Counted from the stretch's first letter, positions 35,827 through 45,494 are shown. The stretch is 64,000 bases of DNA from Prochlorococcus sp. AG-409-P19 (GCA_003215315.1 QCKO01000001.1:84292-148291); one strand, 5' to 3'. Notes: generated by a model not told the origin, from the letters alone. Made by a program: numbers and translations.

Positions 35827-35866
35827 TAACTCTCTAAATCCAAGTAATTATAGATTTAGAGAGTTA
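35827..35866. terminator. Terminator hairpin between convergent genes
   Basis: A 14-bp stem (TAACTCTCTAAATC / GATTTAGAGAGTTA) with a 12-nt loop lies between the convergent genes at 35651 and 35887. On the minus strand it is followed by a T-rich run, so it best serves the reverse gene, though it could act both ways. Confidence 0.6.
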
Positions 35867-35886
35867 ACTTGTAATTCGAAAATCAA

Positions 35887-36204
35887 CTAGTCTGAGTTCT
35901 CAAAGGATCTCAATAATCTAAACGCTTTTCTTATAACTAAAATACCCCCATATATTCCAAATGATATGGGTAAAACAATTAATGGATTAAGAGCTAAATC
36001 ACTATAACTCTTTAAACCTTCTAAATTATTTGAGCCGTGACAAGGTGAAAATAATAATAAACTAAAAAATATTATTGACCAACCAAGTAAAGAAAGAAAA
36101 GCATCCCTAGTTCTTCCCTCATAAAAGCGATCAAGACCAATTCCCCATCCTATTAAAAGCAAAGCAAGCTTAGTTAATGATCTCTTTTCCTCTTTCCTAA
36201 GCAT
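35887..36204 (-). CDS. TM2-domain-like membrane protein
   Basis: From ATG 36204-36202 (MLRKEEKRSLTKLALLLIGW) this is a 105-residue protein. The second half of the first helix runs into GIGLDRFYEGRTRDAFLSLL, close to the TM2 family pattern (G-x-x-RFY-x-G). Two further hydrophobic segments follow. TM2 proteins are small membrane proteins of mostly unknown role. A TTG 15 codons upstream is a less likely start. Confidence 0.65.
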   Translation of the reverse strand: MLRKEEKRSLTKLALLLIGWGIGLDRFYEGRTRDAFLSLLGWSIIFFSLLLFSPCHGSNNLEGLKSYSDLALNPLIVLPISFGIYGGILVIRKAFRLLRSFENSD

Positions 36205-36274
36205 AGTTGTAATAAAATTTTTTTTAATATCTTCAGTATAGAAGAACAAGAACAGCTTTGTGGCCTAAAACTTA

Positions 36275-36490
36275 TTAGTTGTATTCTCCTGGTACATCAT
36301 TTTTTTGAACAGTAACACGACCTACTTTTTTACCTGAAAATCTAAGAAGTTCATCACCAGAAAACTCATATCCCAAAGATAATGCTATCTGGGCAACATC
36401 ATCGGCTGTGGAAGCTGAAAGAACCTTCGCTTTTAATGAATCATCTCCTTGCATTTTTCTTAAAAATGACTTTAACTGTTCTAAAGACAT
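36275..36490 (-). CDS. Nif11-domain protein
   Basis: This 71-residue protein has a clear Nif11-leader domain: MSLEQLKSFLRKMQGDDSLK, then STADDVAQIALSLGYEFSGD and ELLRF. In prochlorosin precursors such a leader ends in a Gly-Gly site followed by a Ser/Thr/Cys-rich core. Here the tail (KNDVPGEYN) has no Gly-Gly and no Cys, so it is probably a stand-alone Nif11 protein. No LanM-type modification enzyme is in the window. Confidence 0.75.
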   Translation of the reverse strand: MSLEQLKSFLRKMQGDDSLKAKVLSASTADDVAQIALSLGYEFSGDELLRFSGKKVGRVTVQKNDVPGEYN

Positions 36491-36597
36491 AAAATAATGT
36501 TAAAAATAACATGAAACTATTAATAATAAATATAACATGGTTATATATGAAAGATTGAATAGCTCTAATATTAAGATTTGAAAGTATAATTAAGTTA

Positions 36598-36792
36598 ATG
36601 TATTTAGAAGAAGATGACTCAATGCCTGCTTTTATTCGGGATGTAAAGGCATATTCAATTAAACAATATGAATATCATTCTCAGCACAGTTCTGCTATTC
36701 GTGAGCTAAGGAACCAAAACAAAGAGCTTAAAAGGAGAATAGACAACCTGGAAAGATCTATAAAACAATTATCTCTTCGTTCAAATAATTAA
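36598..36792 (+). CDS. Small coiled-coil protein
   Basis: This 64-residue protein (MYLEEDDSMPAFIRDVKAYS) ends in a charged heptad-like stretch (IRELRNQNKELKRRIDNLER) predicted to form a coiled coil, probably dimeric. There is no membrane helix or cysteine. Function unknown. Confidence 0.6.
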   Translation: MYLEEDDSMPAFIRDVKAYSIKQYEYHSQHSSAIRELRNQNKELKRRIDNLERSIKQLSLRSNN

Positions 36793-36904
36793 TAATTTGG
36801 CTATGATTTGATAGTTAAGCAAATACAAAAAAGTCATTATGTATTTTAGTTATAGATTAAGTAAATAAAATAGTAGTTTTATATCTATATATAGAATAAT
36901 AATA

Positions 36905-37657
36905 CTATTTAATAATTTGATTTAAAAACCTTCGACTTCTTTCCTCCTTAGCATTTTGGAAGAAAATATTTGGTTTTGAGATTTCTATTACCCTTCCCGC
37001 ATCCATAAAAAGTACTCTATCGGCAACTTCCTTAGCAAAACCAACCTCATGTGTAACTACAACCATGGCCATTCCTTTTTTGGCCAGATCTCTCATTGCA
37101 TCAAGAACTTCATTGACTCGTTCTGGGTCTAAAGCACTAGTAGGTTCATCAAAAAGTAGTAAATCAGGTTTTAAAGCTAGTGATCTAGCGATTGCTACTC
37201 TCTGCTGTTCTCCTCCACTAAGTTGACTTGGATATTTATTAGCATGGGATAAAATTCCCATATTGGACAATAAGGATAAGGCATGCTCTTGTGCTTCAAT
37301 TTTTTGACGCTTCTGAACTTTTATAGGAGCTAAAGTAATATTTTCTAAAATAGATAGATGTGGGAATAAATTAAATTGTTGAAATACCATTCCAACTCTT
37401 TTTCTGATTTCACGAATATTTTTCTCATCTCCATTAGGGTCCAATCTAATGCCCAGGATCTCAAGATAACCAGTATCAAAAGATTCTAAGCCATTGAAAG
37501 TACGAATTAATGTACTTTTACCAGAACCAGAAGGACCCATCACTACTAACACTTCACCTTTACCCACATCCAGAGAAATATCATCAAGAGCCTTAATTCC
37601 TGCTGAATAAGATTTACTAAGATTAACTACGTTAATAATATTTTTCATAAATGTCAT
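36905..37657 (-). CDS. Amino-acid ABC importer ATP-binding protein
   Basis: This 250-residue ATPase of the polar amino-acid uptake family has Walker A GPSGSGKST, signature LSGGEQQRVAIARSLAL and Walker B LLLFDEPTSALDP, all canonical. It powers the two permeases upstream. It is the last gene of a four-gene minus-strand operon; its start overlaps the permease stop by 4 bp. It is AapP/GlnQ-like, and NatFGH/BgtA of freshwater cyanobacteria is the likely counterpart. Confidence 0.93.
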   Translation of the reverse strand: MTFMKNIINVVNLSKSYSAGIKALDDISLDVGKGEVLVVMGPSGSGKSTLIRTFNGLESFDTGYLEILGIRLDPNGDEKNIREIRKRVGMVFQQFNLFPHLSILENITLAPIKVQKRQKIEAQEHALSLLSNMGILSHANKYPSQLSGGEQQRVAIARSLALKPDLLLFDEPTSALDPERVNEVLDAMRDLAKKGMAMVVVTHEVGFAKEVADRVLFMDAGRVIEISKPNIFFQNAKEERSRRFLNQIIK

Positions 37658-38673
37658 CTGTTATTACCATCATAATCCAATTGATATTCAAAGTATCTAC
37701 CTAACATTGCAATAATAGTGCAGAACAACCAATATATTAAACCAAGCCAAATATAAACTTCTAAATAGCTTCCAATAAATTCAGGATTTGCGAGTAGACT
37801 TCTACTAATTCCTAGTAATTCAGCTAATCCTAAAATTGACATTAATGATGTATTTTGAAAGAGACCAATAACTTGGTTAGTAAGTGCTGGTAAAGCAATT
37901 GTAAAAGCCTGTGGAAGAACAATTAAAGAAGTAATCTGAAAATCATTAAAGCCTAAAACTTTTCCAGCTTCAATCTGACTTACAGGAATAGATTGTAGTC
38001 CACATCTAAAGTCCTCTGCTATATAGGCTGAAAGAAAAATAGTAAAAGCAAATACAGCTCTAGCAACTCTATTTACTTCTACTCCATTAGGAAGGAATAA
38101 TGGAATTAATAATTGGCCAAAAAATAAAACAGTTATAAGAGGAAAAGATCTCATGAAATCTATATATAATTTACTTATATTCCTAACTAAAAACAATTCA
38201 CTCTGTCTACATAAAGCTAAAAAAATACCAAACGGGAAAGAAAACAAAAGGCTGCACGATGTTAACATTATAGTAAGAGATAAACCACCTAAATAACTTA
38301 TTGGTATAGGATATTTTCCTAGTCCACCACAGACTAGAAAGAGTCCTGTCGGAACAAATAAACCCCAAGCAAATACTAAAGGCCTACGTTTTTTCTTTGT
38401 TTCTTTGTTAAAGATAGTAAAAAAACAAAGAATTAATAGATATATTATCCATATTGAAGGTCTCCATCTATCATGATATGGATAAGAACCAAAAGTAAAT
38501 AAAGCTAAGTTTTTACTTACGACACTCCAATTTGCCTCAAAAAATGACCAAACAATGATTTTGACAGAAGAGAAAGTAGCAATCGATAATATTAAAAAAT
38601 TCAGGATAATATCGTATATATTAAAATGTATACGAACATCACCTTTTTTGGAAAAGAATTTCATATAATCCAT
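37654..38673 (-). CDS. Amino-acid ABC importer permease (AapM-like)
   Basis: This 339-residue inner-membrane permease has an extended N-terminal region (about 130 residues with several helices) before the standard HisM-type core, whose EAGKVLGFNDFQ loop contacts the ATPase. Long N-termini are typical of AapM-type permeases. It overlaps the preceding permease by 1 bp (TAATG) and the ATPase by 4 bp, so the unit is tightly coupled. Confidence 0.9.
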   Translation of the reverse strand: MDYMKFFSKKGDVRIHFNIYDIILNFLILSIATFSSVKIIVWSFFEANWSVVSKNLALFTFGSYPYHDRWRPSIWIIYLLILCFFTIFNKETKKKRRPLVFAWGLFVPTGLFLVCGGLGKYPIPISYLGGLSLTIMLTSCSLLFSFPFGIFLALCRQSELFLVRNISKLYIDFMRSFPLITVLFFGQLLIPLFLPNGVEVNRVARAVFAFTIFLSAYIAEDFRCGLQSIPVSQIEAGKVLGFNDFQITSLIVLPQAFTIALPALTNQVIGLFQNTSLMSILGLAELLGISRSLLANPEFIGSYLEVYIWLGLIYWLFCTIIAMLGRYFEYQLDYDGNNR

Positions 38674-39578
38674 TATCTAATTCTTCTATTTTGATTTGCA
38701 ATAACAAATCTATTAAGAAATTCCATTGCATAAGTAATGATTAAATTTAGAAACAAAAAGCTTAGTAGTAATATAAGAAAACCTTCTATAGCTCTTCCAG
38801 TTTGGTTAATAACAGTGTCACTTATAGCATAAATATCTGCATAGCCTACAGCAATTGCCAATGTACTATTCTTAGCCAAGTTTAAGTATTGGCTGGTAAG
38901 ACCAGGAATAATAGCTGGCAAGGACTGTGGGATTATTATGTAAAAAACTCCCTGAATCTCGGACAAACCAACACTTTTAAAAGCCTCCCATTGACCAGAA
39001 GGGACAGAATTAATTCCACCGCGAATAACTTCTGCGATATAAGCTCCCGTGAAAACACTTAGACCAAATAACAAGGCAGAAAATTCGGTGGTTAGGTTCA
39101 GATTTAGTATATTTATCCCTTTATTAGAAACTGAAAAGAAATGGGAGTAATGATCATTATTGGAATTATTAAATCCCAAAAAAACAACAAAATACCAAAA
39201 CATAAGCTGGACCAATAATGGTATTTGACGTATTAATCCAACATAAATAGAAGAGAATTTTCTAAGAAGTTTATTTTTACTCTTAGAAAATAATCCGACA
39301 ATTATACCTAGCAATGTAGAGAATATAAGAGAAGATAATATTATTTTTAAACTATTTATCCAACCTACAAATAAAGCCCAAGCATAACTATTAGATGGTG
39401 AATAATTCAAACTAGATTCTGAGAGTGCGAAGCCAGCTGGTCTAAGCAACCAATTAAATGTAAAACCTATTTGCTTATTAATAAGGTTTACATATAAGTT
39501 GTTAAACAAAATAAATATTAATAAAAACAAGGATATGGCTAATGTTATTTGAACAAATATTCCTTTACTTATTCTCAT
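38673..39578 (-). CDS. Amino-acid ABC importer permease (AapQ-like)
   Basis: This 301-residue permease has the HisM/GlnP core motif QWEAFKSVGLSEIQGVFYII and IPGLTSQYLNLAKNST. The N-terminal part is helical with a long loop, as in AapQ. It forms the heteromeric channel with the downstream permease. It follows the substrate-binding protein by 11 bp. Confidence 0.9.
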   Translation of the reverse strand: MRISKGIFVQITLAISLFLLIFILFNNLYVNLINKQIGFTFNWLLRPAGFALSESSLNYSPSNSYAWALFVGWINSLKIILSSLIFSTLLGIIVGLFSKSKNKLLRKFSSIYVGLIRQIPLLVQLMFWYFVVFLGFNNSNNDHYSHFFSVSNKGINILNLNLTTEFSALLFGLSVFTGAYIAEVIRGGINSVPSGQWEAFKSVGLSEIQGVFYIIIPQSLPAIIPGLTSQYLNLAKNSTLAIAVGYADIYAISDTVINQTGRAIEGFLILLLSFLFLNLIITYAMEFLNRFVIANQNRRIR

Positions 39579-39589
39579 ATAGTAATGGC

Positions 39590-40639
39590 CTAATTAAAAG
39601 GTGGAGAAATTTGAATACCACCTTTTTTATAAAGTTTATTGAGACCTCTAGGAATAGGTACATTGCTATTAGAACCTAAATTCTTATTGTATATTTCACC
39701 ATAATTACCAGTGGATGATATTACTTTAAAAACGAAATCATTGCTCAAACCTATTTTCTTGCCTAAGTCGCCCTCAACACCAAGAAACCTTCTTAAAGGC
39801 TTTAACTGAGGGTTATCTTTAGCTAATTGAAGTTTCATTTTTATATTATCTTTTGTGATACCTTTTTCCTCAGCCGATATCAATGCATAGATAACCCATC
39901 TCACAGCATCAGACAATTTTTGATCCCCTCCAACTGAAGCAGGAGAAAGTGGTTCTTTACTTAAGGTTTCATCTAAAATCACGTGATCTGTAGAATCTGG
40001 GAAACTGGACCTTGCTGCTGCTAATTGGGAACGATCAGATGTCATCGCCTGACATCTACCTTGTCGGTATCCTGAGACCACTTGATTTAGATCTTGATAT
40101 TTAATAGGGGTATAAGGAATTGATAGGGACTCAAGTGCATCATTAATATTTTGTTCGGTGGTAGTTCCAGAGCCAACACATATAGATTTACTGGCCAAAT
40201 CATAAAGACTATTTATACCACTTTTTTTAGAAACCATAACTCCTTGGCCATCATGAAAAACCACTGGACCAAATGAAAGTCCGTTTCCACCTATCGAGTC
40301 TCTACTTAAATTAAAAGTAGTATTTCTTGAAAGAACATCTATCTCACCAGTTCTAAGGGCTGTAAATCTTTCAGCAGCTGTTAAAGGGCGATATTCTACT
40401 TTGCTCGAGTCACCAATAAATGCTGCAGCAAAAGCCTTGCAAATATCAACATCTAGTCCACTGTATTGACCATTGCTATCAAGAAAACTAAAACCTGGTA
40501 TCTTGCCACTAATTCCACATACCAAGCTATTTCTTCTGGAAATAATGTCAAGCCTCGACTCATTTCTTGGTGTTGTAGTGGCACACCCACTAAGAGTCAA
40601 TAAAGCAAGTGTAATAATTGAGTTGAACAATCGTTTCAT
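39590..40639 (-). CDS. Amino-acid ABC importer substrate-binding lipoprotein
   Basis: This 349-residue periplasmic binding protein has a lipoprotein signal (MKRLFNSIITLALLTLSGCA), the lipobox Cys being near residue 19. FSFLDSNGQYSGLDVDICKA is the typical start of the amino-acid-binding lobe. The gene is the first of the operon at 40639-36905. The range is likely broad for neutral or acidic polar amino acids by analogy to AapJ/NatF; exact ligands are not readable. Confidence 0.92.
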   Translation of the reverse strand: MKRLFNSIITLALLTLSGCATTTPRNESRLDIISRRNSLVCGISGKIPGFSFLDSNGQYSGLDVDICKAFAAAFIGDSSKVEYRPLTAAERFTALRTGEIDVLSRNTTFNLSRDSIGGNGLSFGPVVFHDGQGVMVSKKSGINSLYDLASKSICVGSGTTTEQNINDALESLSIPYTPIKYQDLNQVVSGYRQGRCQAMTSDRSQLAAARSSFPDSTDHVILDETLSKEPLSPASVGGDQKLSDAVRWVIYALISAEEKGITKDNIKMKLQLAKDNPQLKPLRRFLGVEGDLGKKIGLSNDFVFKVISSTGNYGEIYNKNLGSNSNVPIPRGLNKLYKKGGIQISPPFN

Positions 40640-40861
40640 AACGTTAGGAGTATGATTTCAGAAATTGCTAAACATATCTTATGAAAGCAGGGTAATAATA
40701 TCAAACCTTGTTTTAATTCTATATTAAATTTTAAAAGTATTTTTTTATTAATGCAAACTCTAGTCTAGTTCTTAATTATTGTATCTTGACAGAATAAGTA
40801 AAGTCTATATGTAATGACAAAAACCGAGATTAGATTAAATTAAATTAGATGATTCACACTT

Positions 40862-41038
40862 TTGACTTTTCATACCGTTAAATTAAGGGTAAAAGAGCTT
40901 GCAGAAGCTTTAAATGTAGAATGTCCTGACATTCTTGCCATATGTGCCATAAAAGGTATACCAGCAACTTCTCCACTCTCAACTTTAAGTATTGTACAAT
41001 GTAAAACCATAACTGACTTCTATGAAAATCAAGAGTAA
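40862..41038 (+). CDS. Stand-alone IF2-N-like domain protein
   Basis: Starting at TTG 40862 (no ATG in frame downstream of the in-frame stop), this 58-residue protein is FHTVKLRVKELAEALNVECP, then DILAICAIKGIPATSPLSTL. That closely follows the N-terminal domain of translation factor IF-2 (VxELA..L.V...IL..L...GI...S..). Here it is a whole protein. It may bind the ribosome or DNA; function unknown. Confidence 0.6.
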   Translation: MTFHTVKLRVKELAEALNVECPDILAICAIKGIPATSPLSTLSIVQCKTITDFYENQE

Positions 41039-41104
41039 TTATATTTACAATCTTATTTATTAGATATAGTTCATATTAAATAAGAAATTATTTATCTTAT
41101 TTTT

Positions 41105-41281
41105 TTATGAGTTGATCGATCCCTGGTAAGCAGGAATCATCTTTCCTCCTCCTTGATCATCATCATCATCAACACCACCAGCTAGTAGATTAAAAATCAC
41201 TAGAATTGCAAAAGGATAAAAACACCATAAGAAAGCCTTCCACATTGGGAAACTTTCTGCAGCAAACTGGAAATCTCCCAT
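41105..41281 (-). CDS. Small membrane protein with poly-Asp segment
   Basis: This 58-residue protein: MGDFQFAAESFPMWKAFLWC, one helix, then AGGVDDDDDQGGGKMIPAYQ and SINS. The five-Asp stretch could bind Ca or another cation at the membrane surface. Two frames on the opposite strand overlap it and are judged spurious. Unknown family. Confidence 0.65.
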   Translation of the reverse strand: MGDFQFAAESFPMWKAFLWCFYPFAILVIFNLLAGGVDDDDDQGGGKMIPAYQGSINS

Positions 41282-42425
41282 CTAAGGTCCGATTAGTTTT
41301 AGAGAACTTAGTGCATTATCGGAAAAATTGTGTGACGGTTATTACGATCCAGACTATCAATCCTCTACAAAAACAACTAAACCACTGCACTGGAAGGCTT
41401 TTCGGACAAAAAATGGCAGGTATGAAATATTAAGTAACACATTACAAAAAAGAGTACTATCGAAACATAGTGATGGTTTAAAGCAAAACAACCAAAACAT
41501 TTTATTAAATATCAGTTTAAGGATCTGATTATTCTAAAAGAAAACAGGAAGAACAATTTAAACTGTTTACAAGGTCAAAGACTATAAACCATCAAACAAG
41601 AGACTTACCAAAAAATATTAATAACTTATTGGTAAGTCTATAAACTATTAAAACCTTCAAATAAAACTCAAAGGTAAGCATTAAAAATGCATAAATAATA
41701 AAAACGTCAAAAGAAATACATTAAGATGGTATTTTATACTTAGTAATAATGACTTAAGATATTATACTAATGACAATATTAATTAATTAAGCTAGAAAAA
41801 GTAAAGCTGTAATTAATGAAAAGATGAATAATCAAAAAAATAAAACTATGTCTTGTGATTTACCTAGAAAGGATAGTGCTATCAAAGCTATATATTGCTT
41901 AATGTGGAAGAAACAGAAAAAAGATAGGCCGTTATGGCTAATCAAAGAAGTTGAAACCTCGTAAATTAAATTTCAGCCTAGTAGTTGAATCTGTAGAACC
42001 CTGTATAAGCTTGAAAAGGATTTAGATATTTAAGAGATTGCCTTCAGAAAACTATCACAAAACAAAGCAATGAAAGCGATTAATGAAAGAGTGATAGGCC
42101 TCATCGTAGCATTATCAATAACAATTTGAACCAAGGGTCTTAAAGAAGCCGGAACAAATTCCTTAACAAAATCTATCTAGATGCCACAAACTTAGGTCAA
42201 AATAATCTGCATTGATCTTAAAGTGATTAATATGAATCAATTTAGGAAAAATATCTACGAGATCCTCATATGTCTTGAATGGAAATTATTTGTATAGATA
42301 GATAGTTGATAATCAGAGCAAGAATAATAATTGGATTATATTTCAATCAAACGTTGGAATAAAATAATATAAAATAATCATTTTATATTAACCCTTTTGA
42401 CTACTTAAATCTATCTAGTATTGAA
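41282..42425. other. Gene-poor stretch with decayed-looking frames
   Basis: This 1.1-kb region has no long ORF. A frame around 41286-41528 (start TTG 41328) looks partly protein-like (LCDGYYDPDYQSS, LHWKAFRTKNGRYE) but lacks a good start, and a 46-codon frame is listed at 41824. Fragments such as MKAINERVIGLIVALSI (near 42070) end after a few codons. It may be decaying coding DNA. Confidence 0.4.
41824..41964 (+). CDS. Possible small basic protein
   Basis: This 46-residue frame: MNNQKNKTMSCDLPRKDSAI, then YCLMWKKQKKDRPLWLIKEV. The basic, Trp-containing sequence might be real or a remnant, since it lies alone in a gene-poor stretch. Confidence 0.35.
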   Translation: MNNQKNKTMSCDLPRKDSAIKAIYCLMWKKQKKDRPLWLIKEVETS

Positions 42426-42674
42426 TCAAAAGGCCTGAGTATCCTTAATTACAAATGAACTTTTAGTAATCAAAGTCGATCCATCAACTTCAAGACCTTT
42501 AACACTAGAAATTTTTCCTTCAAGTCCTTCTAATTTAAGTTGATCTATCATTGTCTGTATAACCTGACTTTCGACAAGTTTTTGATCGATCATATCTGGA
42601 GTGATTTTTTCCAGCAATTTACCTGCTTTAGCCTTGACAACTTCTGAGGCGTTAGTGATTTCCAATAAAATCAT
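42426..42674 (-). CDS. Hypothetical soluble protein, 82 residues
   Basis: From ATG 42674-42672: MILLEITNASEVVKAKAGKL, then KITPDMIDQKLVESQVIQTM, a mixed helix/strand domain, and SSFVIKDTQAF at the end. A 24-codon longer frame has a random-looking hydrophobic start. The sequence is ordered and conserved-looking; family not named. Confidence 0.65.
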   Translation of the reverse strand: MILLEITNASEVVKAKAGKLLEKITPDMIDQKLVESQVIQTMIDQLKLEGLEGKISSVKGLEVDGSTLITKSSFVIKDTQAF

Positions 42675-42838
42675 CTTAGTAATGGAAAACTTGAGAATTT
42701 TTAATATTATAAAGAAGTAATCATTCTTTATACAAATATAGTACATTAAATAATTAAATTAAAATAATAAAACAAATGATCAAAAAGTGATTTTGTAAAA
42801 ATAACTATGATTACTTATGGTCCTTTCAGGAAGATTAA

Positions 42839-44566
42839 ATGAGAAATGACAGATTGAATGATCTAAAAGCAGTACTGACATCAATAGTTGGCAAAAATCA
42901 AATTTATACCTCAGAAAGAAAAACAAGGAGTTACAGAACTGGAATCAGAGTTGGATTAGGTAATGCTTGTGCGGTGGTAAGGCCTAAAACACTATTGCAA
43001 CTATGGAGAGTCGCACAAACATGTATTTTATTTGACAAAATACTTATTTTGCAAGCTGCAAATACAAGCTTAACTGGAGGATCAACACCTGATGGTAATG
43101 ATTATGACCGAGACGTTGTAATCATTAATACTATCTATTTAGATAAAATAGCAATCCTAAATAAAGGCAAACAAATAATCGCATTTCCTGGTGCAAGTTT
43201 ATTTAGTCTTGAAAAATTACTTAAGAAATATAATAGAGAACCTCATTCAATAATCGGTTCATCATGTATTGGCGCATCAATAGTAGGTGGTATATGTAAT
43301 AATTCCGGAGGAAATCTCATCAATAGAGGACCAGCATATACTGAGTTATCAGTCTTTATACAACAAAAGAAAACAGGCGAGTTAGAAATCGTAAATCATT
43401 TAGGCTTTAATTTAGGAGAAACACCAGAAGAAATAATTTGCAACTTGGAAGAAATGAATTTCACGAGCGATAATGAAATCAGTAGTAATAGTAGTTACAA
43501 AGCTTCAGATGAAAATTACACTAAAATAGTGAGAGATATTACTTCAGGAACACCAGCAAGGTTTAATGCTGATAAAAGATGTCTTTATGAATCCAGTGGT
43601 TGTGCTGGTAAAATCATAGTATTAGCTGTAAGATTAGATACATTTGAAAAATGCAAGAAAAAGAAACTATTCTATGTGGGAACTAATAGTCCAAATGCAC
43701 TTACAACAATAAGGAAAAATATACTCACAGAGTTTGAATATCTTCCAGAAATGACAGAGTATATGCATTACTCATCTTTTGACGGAGCAGAGAGATATGG
43801 TAAGGATATTTTTTTAATAATAAAATTTTTTGGAAAAGAAGTTATACCTAAATTATTCAAATTCAAACAATATATAGATTACCTCTTTGGTTTTCTTCTT
43901 CCTCATCAAACAGATATATTGGATATATTCCTATATAGAATATCGAGGATCCTTCCTGGACACCTCCCTAGGAGGATAAAATGCTATAGAACTAAGTATA
44001 AACATTTTTTAATAATACTTTCTAGTAAAGAAAATATAGAAGAAACAAATCAGATGCTTGATATGCTTAATCAAAGTGTAGATAATTTCGATTTCTTTCA
44101 AGCCACAGATACAGAGGCAAAAGATATATTGCTACATCGTTTCGTGGCAGGCCTTGCACCAAAAAAGTTTCAACTAATAAACAAAGATATATCTGGTAGC
44201 CTATTACCACTAGATATTGCATTGCCACGAAATTGTGATGAATGGAGTGAACTAATAGATGATGAGCTATTAGCCAATTCAGAACAATCATTTCAAATGG
44301 CTCATTTCATGTGTATGGTTTTTCATTGGGACTTTGTATTAAAAAAAGATGTAGATCCAGAAACATTAAAAGCCAAATTCTTAGAAAGGTTAACAAAAAT
44401 AGGAGCAAAGTATCCAGCAGAGCATAATGTAGGACATTTTTATGAGGCAGAGGAAGACTTATCTAATTTTTATAAAGCTCTTGATCCTATAAACTCATTC
44501 AACGCTGGCATAGGAAAATTATCAAAAAATAAATATTATAAAGAGACAGAGTCCACATGTAATTAA
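42839..44566 (+). CDS. dld: Quinone-dependent D-lactate dehydrogenase
   Basis: This 575-residue flavoenzyme of the Dld family oxidises D-lactate to pyruvate and passes electrons to quinone at the membrane. The FAD-binding PCMH domain shows ILQAANTSLTGGSTPDGNDY, IIGSSCIGASIVGGICNNSGG in two parts, and a membrane-binding region with many Lys/Arg in the second half. Length matches E. coli Dld (about 570). D-lactate could come from methylglyoxal detoxification or external supply. It is followed after 35 bp by the DCC-family gene. Confidence 0.88.
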   Translation: MRNDRLNDLKAVLTSIVGKNQIYTSERKTRSYRTGIRVGLGNACAVVRPKTLLQLWRVAQTCILFDKILILQAANTSLTGGSTPDGNDYDRDVVIINTIYLDKIAILNKGKQIIAFPGASLFSLEKLLKKYNREPHSIIGSSCIGASIVGGICNNSGGNLINRGPAYTELSVFIQQKKTGELEIVNHLGFNLGETPEEIICNLEEMNFTSDNEISSNSSYKASDENYTKIVRDITSGTPARFNADKRCLYESSGCAGKIIVLAVRLDTFEKCKKKKLFYVGTNSPNALTTIRKNILTEFEYLPEMTEYMHYSSFDGAERYGKDIFLIIKFFGKEVIPKLFKFKQYIDYLFGFLLPHQTDILDIFLYRISRILPGHLPRRIKCYRTKYKHFLIILSSKENIEETNQMLDMLNQSVDNFDFFQATDTEAKDILLHRFVAGLAPKKFQLINKDISGSLLPLDIALPRNCDEWSELIDDELLANSEQSFQMAHFMCMVFHWDFVLKKDVDPETLKAKFLERLTKIGAKYPAEHNVGHFYEAEEDLSNFYKALDPINSFNAGIGKLSKNKYYKETESTCN

Positions 44567-44601
44567 AAGATAAGTTAAAATAGATTTATTCAGGGGATAA
44601 A

Positions 44602-44997
44602 ATGAAAAAAGAAACAATTTTCATCTATGATGGAGAATGTCCATTTTGTAATAAATTTGCTGAACTAATTGAACTAAAAAGTAATCTCTGTAATTTAAAA
44701 ATAAAGAATGGACGTGAAATTCTTCCCGACTTAGAAGTCCTTCTAAGTAAAGGTTATGACCTTAATAATGGAGCAATATTGATAACTAGCAATGGAATAA
44801 TGCAAGGTGCTAATGCAATAACCTATATATGCTCTCATATAACTAATCCATCAAATTCACTACTAAATATACTAACTATTATCTTCGCATCAAAACAAAG
44901 AACAAACTTACTATTTCCTTTTTTGATTTGGTCAAGAAGAATATTACTTTCAATAAAAGGTATAAATTCGCAACCCGTATCTGAAAATATTCATTAA
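44602..44997 (+). CDS. DCC-family thiol-disulfide oxidoreductase (DUF393)
   Basis: This 131-residue protein has the DxxCxxC motif IFIYDGECPFCNKF (Asp10, Cys13, Cys16), the mark of the DCC family, small thiol oxidoreductases usually found near respiratory or lipid enzymes. A GANAITYICSH segment follows. A Shine-Dalgarno-like AGGGG precedes ATG 44602. It probably forms an operon with dld. Confidence 0.85.
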   Translation: MKKETIFIYDGECPFCNKFAELIELKSNLCNLKIKNGREILPDLEVLLSKGYDLNNGAILITSNGIMQGANAITYICSHITNPSNSLLNILTIIFASKQRTNLLFPFLIWSRRILLSIKGINSQPVSENIH

Positions 44998-45040
44998 TTT
45001 AACAAAGATTATGAAGCCAGACTAAATGTATTATTAATAA

Positions 45041-45190
45041 CTACATATGAAACCGAAAAGGATTGGGGGAGTCGAGATTTTGCATCAAAGGAATTAAAGC
45101 TTGCTCTAATTCCTCCTCACTATCAAAACCCAAAATCTCTATAGGCTCATTACCTAGAGAAATAAATTGTGTTTCAATTTCTGTAAGCAT
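45041..45190 (-). CDS. Small acidic soluble protein
   Basis: This 49-residue ORF (ATG 45190-45188): MLTEIETQFISLGNEPIEIL, then GFDSEEELEQALIPLMQNLD. It is acidic and helical, with no Cys or membrane helix. Function unknown. Confidence 0.5.
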   Translation of the reverse strand: MLTEIETQFISLGNEPIEILGFDSEEELEQALIPLMQNLDSPNPFRFHM

Positions 45191-45341
45191 GGTTATAAAC
45201 CTCCATATGCTTATGAACTAATAATGATCAATTTATTTAAAATTGTAATCACTAAAAATACCTAGAGAATAGTACTTAAGTGAAAAGCAGGATTTCATGA
45301 TGGTCATAAATGTAGTAAAACAGTTTAGTTGCTGTTCTCTA

Positions 45342-45494
45342 ATGAAATCAAAACCATTAACAGCTTTAGGAAAAGAAGGAGTCACCCAAGCTACTCCTGA
45401 AAGGTTCAAAGCTAACAAACCTCGCAATGTCTTTTGGGAGATTGAATGCAAAGAGAAGCCTTCATCAATCTCATGCATTATGTATGAGATTTAA
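45342..45494 (+). CDS. Small protein with WEIEC..C motif
   Basis: From ATG 45342: MKSKPLTALGKEGVTQATPE, then RFKANKPRNVFWEIECKEKP and CIMYEI. The pattern FWEIEC-x7-C-x2-Y and the T-P-x-R-[FY]-x2-N-[KR]-P stretch look conserved. An earlier ATG at 45297 adds unrelated residues. The overlapping reverse frame at 45233-45478 is judged a shadow. Function unknown. Confidence 0.6.
   Translation: MKSKPLTALGKEGVTQATPERFKANKPRNVFWEIECKEKPSSISCIMYEI

Noticed and set aside
36275..36490. Prochlorosin precursor
   Set aside because: No Gly-Gly cleavage motif, no Cys in the tail and no LanM gene in the window.
45233..45478. 81-residue reverse ORF
   Set aside because: Overlaps the better forward frame at 45342 with its WEIEC motif.
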